Shown: positions 18,979 to 30,092 of the stretch, piece after piece
How positions within the stretch are numbered: the stretch's first letter is position 1
Layout of the letters: the number at the start of each line of letters is the position of its first letter
Assembly: GCF_900115775.1 (NCBI RefSeq)
Contig: NZ_FOXS01000001.1
Span: forward strand, 682,001 to 746,000
Length of the DNA stretch: 64,000 nucleotides
Source of the DNA: Hymenobacter arizonensis
Lineage (GTDB): Bacteria; Bacteroidota; Bacteroidia; Cytophagales; Hymenobacteraceae
Direction of reading: 5' to 3'
Notes under the pieces: generated by a model
What the model was told of the DNA's origin: nothing
What the model saw: the letters and a program-made list of their open reading frames with translations, nothing else
Databases searched by the model: none
Position numbers and translations under genes: made by a program

Positions 18979-20205
18979 TTAGGCGGTAGCCTTTTCCTTG
19001 GCTTTGGCCTTCACGTCCGGTATCATGTTGTGTGGGTTGATGACGAACTTCTTCGCCACGCCACTATCAAACTCCGCGTAGCCTTCGGGGGCTTGGTCGA
19101 GGGTGATAATCTCCACGTTCACGGCTTTGGCAATCTGCACTTTGTCGTAAAGAATGGCCTGCATGAGCTGGCGGTTGTAGCTCATCACCGGCGTCTGGCC
19201 GGTGTGGAAAGAGTGGCTCTTGGCCCAGCCCAAGCCGAAGCGAATGGAAAGATTTCCTTTCTGCGCCGATTCATCTTTGGAGCCCGGGTCGTCCGTTACA
19301 TACAGGCCCGGAATGCCAATGGAGCCGCCCGCGCGGGTGATTTCCATGAGCGAGTTGAGTACCGCCGCGGGCACTTCCTTCTTGGAATCAGTGCCGTGGC
19401 CGCTGGCCTCGAAGCCCACGCAGTCGATGGCGCAGTCAATTTCAGGCACGCCCAGAATCTGGGTGATTTGCTCGGTAAGCGTCGCATCAAGCGTCAAGTC
19501 CACCGTTTCACAGCCGAAGGAGCGGGCGTGCGCCAGGCGAGCCTTGTTCATGTCGCCTACAATCACCACGGCCGCACCCAGCAGCTGCGCCGAAGCCGCC
19601 GCGGCCAAGCCCACCGGGCCCGCACCGGCTACATACACCGTAGTGCCGGGGCCCACACCTGCCTTCACGGCGCCGTGAAAGCCCGTGGGGAAGATGTCGC
19701 TCAACATGGTCAGGTCGCGGATTTTCTCCATTGCCTGGTCCTTGTTCGGGAACTTGAGCAGGTTGAAATCGGCGTAAGGCACCATTACGTATTCGGCCTG
19801 GCCACCGACCCAGCCGCCCATGTCGACGTAGCCGTAGGCGCCACCTGCGCGGCCTTCGTTCACGGTCAGGCAGATGCCGGTTTTCATTTCTTTGCATGTG
19901 CGGCAGCGGCCGCAAGCCACGTTGAATGGCACCGATACCAAGTCGCCCTTTTTGAGGAATTCCACATCCTCGCCGGCTTCTATTACCTCGCCTGTGATTT
20001 CGTGGCCAAGCACCAGGCCAGCCGGGGCGGTGGTCCGGCCGCGTACCATGTGTTGGTCCGACCCACAGATGTTGGTCGAAACCACCTTCAGAATAACCCC
20101 GTGGGTGATTTTCTTGCCCTTAGGGTTTTTCAGTTCGGGAAAATCAATGCTTTGAACCTCGACTTTGCCGGGGCCCAGGTACACAACGCCTCTATTGTCG
20201 GCCAT
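18979..20205 (-). CDS. fdhA: Glutathione-independent, zinc-dependent formaldehyde dehydrogenase
   Basis: 408 aa, matching the Pseudomonas putida-type enzyme length. Medium-chain dehydrogenase: catalytic zinc site around STNICGSDQHMVRG and GHEITGEV, structural zinc cysteines in NVACGRCRTCKEMKTGIC, Rossmann motif VAGAGPVGLAAAA. The insert near the C-terminus and GYVDMGGWVGGQAEYVMVP fit the formaldehyde dismutase/FdhA subgroup, which oxidises formaldehyde with tightly bound NAD+. Likely formaldehyde detoxification in the cytosol. It follows the GlcG-like gene in the same direction across a 93-bp gap that contains a hairpin. Confidence 0.92.
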   Translation of the reverse strand: MADNRGVVYLGPGKVEVQSIDFPELKNPKGKKITHGVILKVVSTNICGSDQHMVRGRTTAPAGLVLGHEITGEVIEAGEDVEFLKKGDLVSVPFNVACGRCRTCKEMKTGICLTVNEGRAGGAYGYVDMGGWVGGQAEYVMVPYADFNLLKFPNKDQAMEKIRDLTMLSDIFPTGFHGAVKAGVGPGTTVYVAGAGPVGLAAAASAQLLGAAVVIVGDMNKARLAHARSFGCETVDLTLDATLTEQITQILGVPEIDCAIDCVGFEASGHGTDSKKEVPAAVLNSLMEITRAGGSIGIPGLYVTDDPGSKDESAQKGNLSIRFGLGWAKSHSFHTGQTPVMSYNRQLMQAILYDKVQIAKAVNVEIITLDQAPEGYAEFDSGVAKKFVINPHNMIPDVKAKAKEKATA

Positions 20206-20243
20206 GATGCTGGGGTTTTAAAAGTGAATGAGATATAAAAACC

Positions 20244-20275
20244 AACGTCATGCCGGACGAGGCCAGCATGACGTT
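20244..20275 (-). repeat. Short GTCATGC hairpin, terminator-like
   Basis: 10-bp perfect arms (20244-20253, 20266-20275) with AACGTCATGC ends shared with the larger palindrome at 57506-57613. On the minus strand it is followed by GGTTTTT, so it may end the GlcG-like gene transcript. Confidence 0.6.
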
Positions 20276-20298
20276 GTTATTACCAGTTCAAAACAGGC

Positions 20299-20706
20299 TT
20301 ATTTGCCTTCGATGGCTTGTACACCAGCTTCTGCCACGGCGTGGTCATCCTCCACGGTGCTGCCCGATACGCCAATGGCGCCCATTACTTTGCCGCCGTC
20401 GCCCATGATGGGAATGCCGCCGGGAAAGGTGATGAGCCCGCCGTTGGAGTGCTCAATGTTGTAGAGCGAGCCGCCAGGCTGCGACAGGCCGCCGATGGCG
20501 CCCGTGGGCATGTCAAAAAAACGGGCCGTCTTAGCCTTCTTAATGGAAATGTCGAGCGAGCCGAGCCAGGCATCGTCCATGCGGATGAAAGCCACCAAGT
20601 TGGCGCCCGCGTCCACCACGGCAATGTTCATCTTGACGTTCATTTCGACGGCTTTCTGGTGGGCAGCTTCCAGGGCTGTCTGCGCTTGTGCTAGGGTAAT
20701 TCCCAT
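20299..20706 (-). CDS. HbpS/GlcG-family protein
   Basis: 135 aa. The whole chain fits the HbpS/GlcG (PduO C-terminal-like) family: N-terminal helix [15 protein letters not shown], then [34 protein letters not shown], and the glycine-rich [20 protein letters not shown]. Members bind haem or small molecules and are often encoded next to oxidoreductases; the function here is not known. It has no signal peptide, so it is probably cytosolic. Position directly upstream of fdhA suggests a link to aldehyde or redox metabolism, which is inference. Confidence 0.87.
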   Translation of the reverse strand: MGITLAQAQTALEAAHQKAVEMNVKMNIAVVDAGANLVAFIRMDDAWLGSLDISIKKAKTARFFDMPTGAIGGLSQPGGSLYNIEHSNGGLITFPGGIPIMGDGGKVMGAIGVSGSTVEDDHAVAEAGVQAIEGK

Positions 20707-20845
20707 GGTTTTCTAAGGGGTTTAGGAGAAAAGGTCTCCTAACACAACGGCGTAGCGGCCGTCGGGTTTGCTCCCCGCCCATGTTTGATACAATACTGCC
20801 CAACATTGCGACGATACTACAACCGCCACCAAACCCCAACCGGTT

Positions 20846-21736
20846 TTACCCGGCGTATCCAAACGTGACCGGCGGGCTCAGAGCCAGGCGCCAGGCCACT
20901 GCCAGCAAAACCGCAAGGCCCACCAAGCCCCACGATACGTGCGTGGGCAAGGGCCGGCGAACGGTATCGGAGAAGGTCTCATTCAGACAGCCCAATGCCA
21001 TGGGGGCCACCAGCAAGCCCATCATCATCAGATGCAGCGACTCCTGCAGGGAGAAGTAAGGCAGCTTGGTGAGCGTGATGAAAACGCCACCCGCCACCCA
21101 CGGCACCATCAGGGTGAAAATCACCATGAAGCGGCGATTGGAAAAACGCATCACCGTGCGAGAGTCGTGCGCCTGCAGAAATGCAATGGACCCAAAGTAG
21201 CCCACCGCCAGTTGCACCAGCCCAAACAGTATGCCCACCAGCGCATTCACCACATTGCCCATCCGAAACAACCAATCGGGCACGTACCAGAAGCCGGACT
21301 GGGTGAAGGTATCGGCCAGCATGGCGCCAAACACGGCGTTGCAGCTATGAAAAGCGACCCACAGCAACAACAGCTTCAACTGCCCGCGGTGGGCCCGCTG
21401 GCGCTTCCAAAACCACAAAAATGCCACAACGCCCAGTAGCAGGCACACCAGTGGCCCTATGCCGTAAACCGCAATAATGGCTAGCGGCCACCATTCGCTG
21501 TCGACCATGGTGTACACCACGCGGCTGGGGTCCCAGTTGCCGCGCAAGCTGTAGACCTGCGACAGGCCCACTTTGGCCATTTGGTGCACGCCCCACACCA
21601 CGTAATAAGCCAGTACGTACAGCGCCGTGCCATTCAGCGCCGAGATTAGGAATTTGTGCCTGTCAGTTTCGTGGGTATCGGAGGGGAGAGTAGCGGTTTC
21701 CGGTTGCATAGGCGGTTGAGATAAAATCGCGCTCAA
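20846..21736 (-). CDS. Multipass membrane protein of unknown function
   Basis: 296 aa from 21736; ATG 21709 is an alternative start. About six to seven hydrophobic helices are visible, including LNGTALYVLAYYVVWGV, PLAIIAVYGIGPLVCLLLGVVAFLWF, LKLLLLWVAFHSCNAVFGAML, ALVGILFGLVQLAVGYFG, FMVIFTLMVPWVAGGVF and GLVGLAVLLAVAWRLAL. The pattern resembles membrane proteins related to M50-type folds, but I see no HExxH zinc motif. No family is assigned. Expressed divergently from lepA across a short AT-rich gap. Confidence 0.7.
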   Translation of the reverse strand: MSAILSQPPMQPETATLPSDTHETDRHKFLISALNGTALYVLAYYVVWGVHQMAKVGLSQVYSLRGNWDPSRVVYTMVDSEWWPLAIIAVYGIGPLVCLLLGVVAFLWFWKRQRAHRGQLKLLLLWVAFHSCNAVFGAMLADTFTQSGFWYVPDWLFRMGNVVNALVGILFGLVQLAVGYFGSIAFLQAHDSRTVMRFSNRRFMVIFTLMVPWVAGGVFITLTKLPYFSLQESLHLMMMGLLVAPMALGCLNETFSDTVRRPLPTHVSWGLVGLAVLLAVAWRLALSPPVTFGYAG

Positions 21737-21865
21737 ATATGATAAATAGCAAAACTAAGCACCTTATTCTTATAAAACCAGTTGAGCTATACGGTAGCCA
21801 AATGCTGCCCGGCTGGCTTTTGCGCCCGGCAGTTCGTACCTTCGCGGACTGAAAAACTGCCCTCT

Positions 21866-23653
21866 GTGAAGAATATTCGTAACTTTTGCATCATTGCTCA
21901 CATCGACCACGGTAAGAGCACCTTGGCCGACCGACTGTTGGAGTTTACCAGCACCGTGGCCAAGCGCGACATGCAGGCCCAGCTGCTCGACAACATGGAC
22001 TTGGAGCGCGAGCGTGGCATCACCATCAAGAGCCACGCCATCCAGATGCAGTTTCCCTACAAAGGGGAGATTTACACGCTCAATCTGATTGACACCCCCG
22101 GCCACGTCGACTTCAGCTACGAAGTAAGCCGCAGCATCGCGGCCTGCGAGGGCGCCCTGCTCATCGTCGACGCTTCGCAGGGCATCGAAGCCCAGACCAT
22201 TTCCAACCTCTACCTCGCTATCGGGGCCGACCTGGAAATCATTCCGGTGCTCAACAAAATCGACCTCCCGCACGCCATGCCGGAGGAGGTGACCGACGAA
22301 ATCGTGGACCTCATTGGCTGCAAGCCGGAAGACATTATCCATGCTTCGGGCAAAGCAGGCATCGGCATCGAAGCCATTCTGAACGCCATTATCGAGCGGG
22401 TACCCGCTCCCAAGGGCGACCCCGACGGACCGCTGCAGGCCCTAATTTTTGATTCGGTCTTTAACTCCTACCGCGGCATTGAAGTCCTGTTCCGTATCAA
22501 GAACGGAACCATGAAAAAGGGCGACAAGCTTCGTTTCATGGCCACGGGCAAGGAATACGGCGCCGACGAAATTGGCATTCTGGGCCTCAACCAGGAGCCG
22601 CGCCAGGAAATGCACGCGGGCAACGTGGGCTACCTTATTTCCGGCATCAAGGAAGCGCGCGAAGTGAAGGTGGGCGACACCATCACCCACGTACATCGCC
22701 CCACACCGGAAGCCATTCAGGGCTTCGCCGATGTGAAGCCCATGGTATTCGCCGGCATTTACCCCGTCGATACCACCGAGTACGAAGAGTTGCGCTCCAG
22801 CATGGAGAAGTTGCAGCTCAACGACGCTTCGTTGGTGTGGGAGCCCGAAACGTCGGTGGCCCTCGGCTTCGGTTTCCGCTGCGGCTTCCTGGGCATGCTG
22901 CACATGGAAATTGTGCAAGAGCGCCTCGAGCGCGAGTTCAACATGACGGTCATCACCACGGTGCCCAGCGTGCAGTTCCACGCCACCGGCACCAAAGACC
23001 AGCTGCTGACCATCAACGCGCCCTCCGAAATGCCGGAGCCCAACTTGATTAAGACCATTGAAGAGCCTTATATCAAGGCTCAGATTATCACGGCTTCGGA
23101 GTACGTTGGCGCCATCATTACGCTGTGCATGGACAAGCGCGGCATCATCAAAGGCCAGAGCTACCTGACCAGCGAGCGGGTGGAAATGAGCTTTGAACTG
23201 CCGCTGTCCGAAATCGTGTTTGACTTCTTCGACAAGCTCAAGTCCATCAGCCGCGGATACGCCTCGCTCGACTACGAGCTGATTGGCTTCCGCGAGTCCG
23301 ACATGGTGAAGCTCGACGTGATGCTGAACGGTGAGAAGGTCGACGCCTTGTCGGCTATCGTGCACCGCTCCAAGAGTTACGAGTGGGGCAAGCGCCTCTG
23401 CGAGAAGCTCCGCGAACTGCTGCCCCGCCAGATGTTCGACATCGCCATTCAGGCGTCGATTGGGCAAAAAATCATTGCCCGCGAAACCGTAAAGGCTCTC
23501 CGCAAAAACGTAATTGCCAAGTGCTACGGCGGCGACATCAGCCGGAAGCGCAAACTGCTCGAAAAGCAGAAAGAAGGCAAAAAGCGGATGCGCTCCGTGG
23601 GCTCTGTCGAAATCCCACAAGAAGCCTTCCTGGCAGTTTTGAAAATTGATTAA
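21866..23653 (+). CDS. lepA: Elongation factor 4 (LepA) translational GTPase
   Basis: 595 aa from GTG 21866, which gives the canonical start [18 protein letters not shown] and normal length; the 28 codons upstream back to 21782 have no family counterpart. G motifs: AHIDHGKST (G1), [12 protein letters not shown] (G3), LNKIDLP (G4). Domains II-V follow, with the LepA-specific C-terminal domain ending in [20 protein letters not shown]. The protein acts on stalled ribosomes and in 30S assembly at the membrane or in the cytosol. A TACCTTCG box at 21837-21844 may be the -7 promoter element. Confidence 0.95.
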   Translation: MKNIRNFCIIAHIDHGKSTLADRLLEFTSTVAKRDMQAQLLDNMDLERERGITIKSHAIQMQFPYKGEIYTLNLIDTPGHVDFSYEVSRSIAACEGALLIVDASQGIEAQTISNLYLAIGADLEIIPVLNKIDLPHAMPEEVTDEIVDLIGCKPEDIIHASGKAGIGIEAILNAIIERVPAPKGDPDGPLQALIFDSVFNSYRGIEVLFRIKNGTMKKGDKLRFMATGKEYGADEIGILGLNQEPRQEMHAGNVGYLISGIKEAREVKVGDTITHVHRPTPEAIQGFADVKPMVFAGIYPVDTTEYEELRSSMEKLQLNDASLVWEPETSVALGFGFRCGFLGMLHMEIVQERLEREFNMTVITTVPSVQFHATGTKDQLLTINAPSEMPEPNLIKTIEEPYIKAQIITASEYVGAIITLCMDKRGIIKGQSYLTSERVEMSFELPLSEIVFDFFDKLKSISRGYASLDYELIGFRESDMVKLDVMLNGEKVDALSAIVHRSKSYEWGKRLCEKLRELLPRQMFDIAIQASIGQKIIARETVKALRKNVIAKCYGGDISRKRKLLEKQKEGKKRMRSVGSVEIPQEAFLAVLKID

Positions 23654-23658
23654 TTCTG

Positions 23659-23690
23659 AAACGCGGCTCCTCAAGGGCCGCGTTTTTTTT
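23659..23690 (+). terminator. Terminator of lepA
   Basis: 8-bp stem AACGCGGC with its complement, loop, then eight T. A GTCATGCTGAC fragment of a dispersed repeat begins right after it. Confidence 0.8.
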
Positions 23691-23691
23691 G

Positions 23692-23740
23692 CTGTCATGC
23701 TGACATAGGAAGCCCCTTATCACGGCGGCTTTCGTCAGAA
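23692..23740. repeat. Degenerate GTCATGCTGAC repeat fragment
   Basis: GTCATGCTGAC followed by a weak hairpin (GGAAGCC against GGCTTTC). It resembles one arm of the 57506-57613 palindrome family, here eroded. Confidence 0.35.
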
Positions 23741-23809
23741 TCACTAACTTATTAGCGGCGCGGACGCGACAAGGTCTTTCCCTCCGCTTAAGACGACCAA
23801 CGAATTCTT

Positions 23810-24718
23810 ATGAGCCCAACCACCACCACCAACAACCTCATCGACGGCAAGCAAACCGCCGAAGACATTAAAGCCGAAATCGCCATTTCTGTTGCCGAAA
23901 TAAAGGCGGCCGGCAAGAAGGTGCCACACCTAGCGGCCATCCTAGTCGGGCACGACGGAGGCTCTGAAACGTACGTGCGCAACAAGGTGCTGGCTTGTGA
24001 GCGGGTCGGGTTCAACTCCACATTGTTGCGTTACGAAGACGACATCACCGAAGCTGACCTGCTGGCCAAGGTCGACGAGCTCAACCGCGACCCCGAGATT
24101 GACGGCTTCATTGTGCAGCTGCCGCTGCCGGCGCACATCAACCCCGAGAAGGTCATCGAGGCCATCCGGCCGGAGAAGGACGTCGATGGTTTTCACCCCA
24201 TGAACATCGGCCGCATGGTGGCTGGCTTGCCGGCACTGCTGCCCGCTACGCCCTCTGGCATAGTCGAGCTGCTAAGCCGCCAGGGCATCAAAACCAGTGG
24301 TAAGCACTGCGTAGTTATCGGGCGTTCCAATATTGTGGGTACGCCAGTTAGCATACTGCTGGCGAAGAATTTGGATACCGCCAACTGCACGGTTACTTTA
24401 TGTCATTCGCGCACCCAGAACCTGGCTGAAATCTGCCGGACGGCCGACATTGTAGTGGCCGCCATTGGCCGTCCTGAGTTCGTGACGGCCGACATGGTAC
24501 GGCCGGGCGCAGTTGTAATTGACGTGGGCACAACCCGCGTGGCCGACGCTTCTAAGAAAAGCGGCTATACCCTAAAAGGCGATGTGAATTTTGCCGAGGT
24601 TGCCCCCCTGGCCTCTGCTATTACGCCCGTGCCGGGCGGCGTGGGCCCCATGACCATCGCCATGCTTTTGCTTAATACCCTGCGCGCTGCAAAGGGTGAA
24701 ATATACCCAAAAGCATAA
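23810..24718 (+). CDS. folD: Bifunctional methylenetetrahydrofolate dehydrogenase/cyclohydrolase
   Basis: 302 aa. It oxidises 5,10-methylene-THF with NADP+ and hydrolyses methenyl-THF to 10-formyl-THF, feeding purine and formyl-Met synthesis. Family motifs: the Tyr and Lys of [16 protein letters not shown] (catalytic YxxxK), [30 protein letters not shown], the NADP site [16 protein letters not shown], and the C-terminal [15 protein letters not shown]. Slightly longer than the E. coli enzyme. Preceded by the lepA terminator, so it has its own promoter. Confidence 0.95.
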   Translation: MSPTTTTNNLIDGKQTAEDIKAEIAISVAEIKAAGKKVPHLAAILVGHDGGSETYVRNKVLACERVGFNSTLLRYEDDITEADLLAKVDELNRDPEIDGFIVQLPLPAHINPEKVIEAIRPEKDVDGFHPMNIGRMVAGLPALLPATPSGIVELLSRQGIKTSGKHCVVIGRSNIVGTPVSILLAKNLDTANCTVTLCHSRTQNLAEICRTADIVVAAIGRPEFVTADMVRPGAVVIDVGTTRVADASKKSGYTLKGDVNFAEVAPLASAITPVPGGVGPMTIAMLLLNTLRAAKGEIYPKA

Positions 24719-24735
24719 GGTTGATTTTATAAATA

Positions 24736-24767
24736 TTTGGTTAACCTATACCAAAGCCGTACTTTTA
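24736..24767 (+). promoter_or_regulatory. Promoter candidate for queE/porE-like operon
   Basis: TTTG at 24736-24739, 20 bp, then TACTTTTA at 24760-24767, seven of eight matches to the Bacteroidota -7 box. Predicted leader about 65 nt; it can form two small hairpins, but no riboswitch class is recognised. Confidence 0.5.
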
Positions 24768-24838
24768 AAGTTCGGCATAGGGAACGGTGTGTTCCTGTCC
24801 CAACGTTCAGAAAGCCTAGCTTTCGGACGCATTACGTT

Positions 24839-25507
24839 ATGATTCCAGTGACTCTACTTTCTTCAGAATTAGTTGTACCAAACGGTGCCGTCTCGGCACC
24901 CGCTACCGGCACCATGCTCCCTGTGATGGAGCAGTTCTATACCATTCAGGGCGAAGGGTACAACACCGGCCGCGCCGCCTATTTTATTCGGCTGGGCGGC
25001 TGCGATGTGGGCTGCGTGTGGTGCGACGTGAAGGAGTCGTGGGATGCCGATGCTCACCCGCGGCAGTCCATCGCGCAGTTAGTTGACGCCGTGCTGGCCT
25101 ATCCTGGTCGTGATGTGGTGATTACCGGCGGTGAGCCGCTCATGCACGATTGCGGCCCCCTCACGGCCGCCCTGCAAGCTGCGGGCTGCCGCACCTGGCT
25201 CGAAACCTCGGGCGCGCACCCGCTGTCGGGTACTTGGGATTGGATTTGCCTTTCTCCCAAGAAATTCAAAGCTCCTTTGCCCGACGTGCTGGCTGCTGCC
25301 CACGAGTTGAAGGTGGTGGTGTTCAATAGCCACGATTTTACCTGGGCCGAGGAGCACGCGGCACAGGTTCCGGCTGCCACGCGGCTGTATCTGCAGCCGG
25401 AATGGAGCCGCGCCGCGCGCATGACGCCCGAGCTGGTGGAGTACGTGAAGCAGCACCCGCGCTGGCAGGTGTCGCTGCAAACTCACAAATATCTTGACAT
25501 CCCGTAG
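24839..25507 (+). CDS. queE: 7-carboxy-7-deazaguanine synthase (radical SAM)
   Basis: 222 aa from ATG 24839; upstream in-frame codons to 24737 cover the promoter. The radical-SAM cluster motif is CDVGCVWC (C-x3-C-x2-C), and FYTIQGEGYNTGRAAYFIRLGG and VVITGGEPLMH are QueE signatures. It converts carboxytetrahydropterin to CDG in the pathway to preQ0 and queuosine. Other queuosine genes are not in the window. The first 25 residues before MLPVMEQFYTIQGEG are not conserved, so ATG 24914 is a possible alternative start. It is followed 8 bp later by the porE-like gene. Confidence 0.9.
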   Translation: MIPVTLLSSELVVPNGAVSAPATGTMLPVMEQFYTIQGEGYNTGRAAYFIRLGGCDVGCVWCDVKESWDADAHPRQSIAQLVDAVLAYPGRDVVITGGEPLMHDCGPLTAALQAAGCRTWLETSGAHPLSGTWDWICLSPKKFKAPLPDVLAAAHELKVVVFNSHDFTWAEEHAAQVPAATRLYLQPEWSRAARMTPELVEYVKQHPRWQVSLQTHKYLDIP

Positions 25508-25515
25508 CCTGTCCT

Positions 25516-27492
25516 ATGCGTGGTTTTATAGTGTGGGGGGCTCTGCGCCTCGGAACAGTGTTTCTGTTGTGGCTGGCCACGGCGGGCTCGGCCTGGTGTC
25601 AGATGCCCGTGAAGGTTCAAACGCCCACCAACACCAAGGCCCGCAGCTTGCTCGAAAAAGCGCAGCAGCAAACCAAGGACCGGGACTTCATCAAAGCCAT
25701 TGAGACCCTGAACCAGCTCAACGAGAAGTTTCCTTCGTTTGGGGAAGCTTTCCTGATGAAAGGTTCGCTGCTGAAAGCCATCGGGAACAACCGCGGCTCC
25801 ATGGCCGCTTACCGTGACGGCCTGAGCAAAGTACCCGCTGATGCTTCCCACGCCTCGGAGTACCAGTTGCTGGGCGACTTAGCCCTTAGCTACGGCGAGT
25901 ACCAAACCGCGCTGGATGCCTACAAGCAGCTTCTGAAAGTGGCGCCCAAAGCGCAGAAAAACCTGGCCAAGTCGGAGCGCCAACTGCGCACCTGCGAGTT
26001 TGCCCTGGAAGCCATCAAAAACCCTGTGGGCGAGGCGCCGGTGCCGCTGCCGTCGCCCATGAACAGCTTTAAGTTTCAGTATTTTCCGGCCCTCACCGCC
26101 GACAACCGCTTCCTGCTGTTTACCGGCCGTCCGGCGGCCAGTAGCGGCGAGGACCTGTTTGTGAGTCGCCAGAATAAAGATGGTTCTTTGGGCGCGCCGG
26201 TGCCCATTTCGCCGGCCATCAACACCAGCTACAACGAAGGCGCCGGTACCATTTCCGGGGATGGCAAAACTCTGGTGTTCGCCTCCTGCGACCGCCCCAA
26301 AGCCATCGGTAACTGCGATTTGTACATCTCGCGCCGTACGGGCAACAACTGGAGCGCCCCCGTGAATCTGGGTATCAACGTTAACTCCACAGAATGGGAC
26401 TCGCAGCCCTCGCTTTCGGCCGATGGGCGTACGCTTTACTTCACATCTACCCGCCGCGGTGGCCAGGGCCAGGAAGACATTTACGTGACTAACCTGCAGC
26501 CCGATGGCAGCTGGAGCCCGGCCCAGAACCTGGGTACGCCCGTGAACACCCCCGGCAAAGACATGGCGCCGTTTATTCACGCCAGCGGTACCACCCTGTA
26601 CTATGTAACCGATGGCTTGGTGGGCATGGGCGGCCTCGACGTGTTCCGGTGCGAGCGAACCTTGGCTAACAAATGGAGCGAACCTCGCAACTTGGGTTAT
26701 CCACTCAACACCTTCGAAAACGAGGCGTCGCTGTTCATCACATCCGATAACCTAAAAGGCTTTTGCTCCCGCAGCCGGGCCACCGACGAGCCCGCCGCGG
26801 GCTCGCGTCTGACTCGTGAGCGGCCAGTAGAGCTGTTCAGCTTTGTGGTGCCACCGGTGGTGAAAGCCCGCGAAACCAGCACCTATACCCAGGGCCGGGT
26901 GTTCGATGCCATTACCAAGAAGCCCCTCAAAGCCGAGGTCAAGCTTTACGACGTGGATACCGACGTGCTGACCCAGTTCGTGACCTCCGACCCCGAGTAT
27001 GGCGACTACACGGTGGTTCTCAACGAAGGCCACCAATACGCGATGTACGCCTCGGCTGATAAATACCTGCTCAAGAGCCTCAGCTTTGATTATTCCAACC
27101 AGCAGAACTTCGACCCGCTTTCCCTCGATATTTACCTGGAGCCTGTCCGTTCAGGGCGGAGCATGGTGCTCAATAACCTATTCTTCGATACCAATAAGTA
27201 CGACCTAAAGCCGAATTCACGCACGGAACTAAACCGCCTGATTGAGTTCTTGCGCCAGTATAAAGACGTTCAGATTCAGGTGTCGGGCTATACCGACAAC
27301 GTGGGCACGCCAGAAGCCAACCTGCAGCTTTCGGAGAAGCGGGCCGAGGCGGTTGTAACCTATCTCTCAAGCCATGGCATCCCGCCTGCCCGCCTTCGCT
27401 CCAAGGGCTACGGTGACCGCAACCCCCTAGCGGCAAACGATACAGAAGCACATCGCCAACTCAACCGGCGCATCGAGCTTCGCATTTTGTAG
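25516..27492 (+). CDS. PorE-like TPR / PD40 / OmpA envelope protein
   Basis: 658 aa with a signal peptide (FLLWLATAGSAWCQ). Order of domains: TPR repeats (about 40-150; SLLEKAQQQTKDRDFIKAIE, ALDAYKQLLKVAP), PD40/WD40-like propeller (about 185-415; SADGRTLYFTSTRRGGQGQE, GGLDVFRCERT), carboxypeptidase-like domain (about 440-520; GRVFDAITKKPLKAEVKLYD) and OmpA peptidoglycan-binding domain (about 545-658; SGYTDNVGTPEANLQLSEKRA, LNRRIEL). This matches PorE of the type IX secretion system, but many Bacteroidota encode several such proteins, so a T9SS role is inference. Closely follows queE. Confidence 0.85.
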   Translation: MRGFIVWGALRLGTVFLLWLATAGSAWCQMPVKVQTPTNTKARSLLEKAQQQTKDRDFIKAIETLNQLNEKFPSFGEAFLMKGSLLKAIGNNRGSMAAYRDGLSKVPADASHASEYQLLGDLALSYGEYQTALDAYKQLLKVAPKAQKNLAKSERQLRTCEFALEAIKNPVGEAPVPLPSPMNSFKFQYFPALTADNRFLLFTGRPAASSGEDLFVSRQNKDGSLGAPVPISPAINTSYNEGAGTISGDGKTLVFASCDRPKAIGNCDLYISRRTGNNWSAPVNLGINVNSTEWDSQPSLSADGRTLYFTSTRRGGQGQEDIYVTNLQPDGSWSPAQNLGTPVNTPGKDMAPFIHASGTTLYYVTDGLVGMGGLDVFRCERTLANKWSEPRNLGYPLNTFENEASLFITSDNLKGFCSRSRATDEPAAGSRLTRERPVELFSFVVPPVVKARETSTYTQGRVFDAITKKPLKAEVKLYDVDTDVLTQFVTSDPEYGDYTVVLNEGHQYAMYASADKYLLKSLSFDYSNQQNFDPLSLDIYLEPVRSGRSMVLNNLFFDTNKYDLKPNSRTELNRLIEFLRQYKDVQIQVSGYTDNVGTPEANLQLSEKRAEAVVTYLSSHGIPPARLRSKGYGDRNPLAANDTEAHRQLNRRIELRIL

Positions 27493-27524
27493 GGGAACGT
27501 ACACAAGCATTGGCATTGAACCAA

Positions 27525-27564
27525 ACGGGCGCCAAGACGCAGTATTTTGCGTCTTGGCGCCCGT
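27525..27564. terminator. Hairpin downstream of the porE-like gene
   Basis: Perfect 16-bp stem (27525-27540, 27549-27564) with an 8-nt loop. No long T run follows, so termination strength is uncertain. Confidence 0.6.
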
Positions 27565-28001
27565 TCACCTTTGGTTCGTGCCGCTAGCATGATTCCACTT
27601 TGAGGCTAGTGTGCATGGTTTTTGGCCGTTTAGCGCTGCTACCAATTGATACAGACAGACATTGCTCAGGTTTATCCTTCGGTATTCGCCAGTGAAACTG
27701 CGACCGAAAGATGACTGGCCAACACTCACAAGTTTCGCTATGTGCACTCGGCTGCTATGGAATGCAGGCATAAGCTGCTCAGTACTGCCGAAGCCAAACG
27801 CCACTTAAAAGCCTGTTGTATAATTAGAACTAACTATTGTTATAGTGTGGTAGGCCGGCATATTCATTCTAGGGAAAAATCACCGTGTAAAGTCAAACTT
27901 TAGCTGGCAAATAAATCCGCTTTTGATGGCTGTTTTACTTAAAGTAAGGCTTTAGGTAAGTAAAGTTTTAGTAGGATTTTGGCTACAAATAAATATGGCT
28001 C

Positions 28002-28024
28002 GCCCGTTGGCGGGCTATTTTTTT
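28002..28024 (+). terminator. Orphan terminator-like hairpin
   Basis: GCCCG-TTGG-CGGGC followed by TATTTTTTT on the plus strand. No gene ends here; it lies about 130 nt upstream of the promoter of the next gene, hinting at a short non-coding transcript from about 27.8 kb. Confidence 0.45.
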
Positions 28025-28151
28025 GCTTAAGGACTTAGTTTTTTTAAATGAGTTATAAATTTGTAAATCAGTTTTTTAGCGGTGGCATGGAAAATCTGTT
28101 AGTGAAAAAAGTGCCAAAAAAAATATTTTTCGTTCAAAAATAAATTGTGCT

Positions 28152-28159
28152 TACGTTTG
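28152..28159 (+). promoter_or_regulatory. Promoter -7 box for the gene at 28223
   Basis: TACGTTTG matches TAnnTTTG exactly, about 60 nt before the ATG; a TTC 16 bp upstream is a weak -33 element. Confidence 0.5.
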
Positions 28160-28222
28160 GTCCAGTCAAACACTAACCACTTGGCGCTTTCACTCATCTA
28201 TTCACAACCAACCCCCATACCC

Positions 28223-28600
28223 ATGAAAAATTTGTTCTTGGCCACTTGCATCGCTGCGGGCGTTAGCATTTCCCCAGCTGCTAACGCTAAAGGTCCTGGC
28301 GATGGCTCATACTCTCAGGCTATGATGAGCCGCGCTACTACGCTCACCCGGGCACTGGCCGACCGCATCCACTTCAACGAAGCGCAATACCTCGCGGTGA
28401 AGCAGCTTCACCTCAACATGCTCACTGAGCGCCGCGACCTGGAGATTCTCCTGAATGGTGCCAGCGCCGAAGAGCGCGACACCCAGCTGTCCTGGGCGCA
28501 GCAGCGCTACGAAAGCGACCTGATGTACTTGCTCAAGCCCCAGCAGCTGGTAGCCTACCAATCTCTGCGTTCCAACTTTACCGCGCACCGCCTGAAGTAG
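28223..28600 (+). CDS. Small exported helical protein, paralog of the gene at 41339
   Basis: 125 aa from ATG 28223, with a signal peptide (MKNLFLATCIAAGVSISPAANA). The mature chain is helical and charged. It shares a pattern with the protein encoded at 41339-41749: [LM]T..[ML]..R[IL]H[FL]NE.Q[YF]L near the start of the mature domain, a [YE]E stretch and a [KT]P.QL near the end. The fold pattern and size recall Spy/CpxP-like periplasmic proteins, but the LTxxQ motifs are not clear, so no function is given. Strong promoter box and terminator flank it, so it is monocistronic. Confidence 0.72.
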   Translation: MKNLFLATCIAAGVSISPAANAKGPGDGSYSQAMMSRATTLTRALADRIHFNEAQYLAVKQLHLNMLTERRDLEILLNGASAEERDTQLSWAQQRYESDLMYLLKPQQLVAYQSLRSNFTAHRLK

Positions 28601-28652
28601 GAGGGAGGAAGTAGGAGGGAGGGAGCCCTTCCCACCTACTCAACCGGACACG

Positions 28653-28682
28653 AAAAAGCCCGCTCCATAGAGCGGGCTTTTT
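28653..28682. terminator. Bidirectional terminator
   Basis: Perfect 12-bp stem AAAAAGCCCGCT with its complement, 6-nt loop; T run on both strands. Serves the small exported protein gene and gltA. Confidence 0.88.
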
Positions 28683-28707
28683 GTTTGAGCACTAAAGCGG
28701 TTAAAGC

Positions 28708-30000
<1,293 letters not shown>

Positions 30001-30092
30001 GGGCGGGAGGAGTATGAGAGAGAATGGAATGCGAAACTAAGGCATAAGGCCTAAGCCGGGAAATATTTACGCCCTTCGGCGTGCAATCACTA

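Larger units (their letters stand above)
27493..28151. other. Non-coding gap with hairpins
   Basis: About 660 bp with no convincing gene. It contains the hairpin at 27525-27564, an AT-rich middle and a terminator-like hairpin at 28002-28024 that no annotated gene explains. A 79-codon GTG-start frame on the minus strand (27565-27804) has no family features. Confidence 0.5.

Noticed and set aside
24768..24838. preQ1 riboswitch upstream of queE
   Set aside because: The leader has two small hairpins but lacks the A-rich tail and loop pairing of known preQ1 classes.
27565..27804. 79-codon frame on the minus strand
   Set aside because: GTG start, no motif, and composition typical of non-coding sequence.
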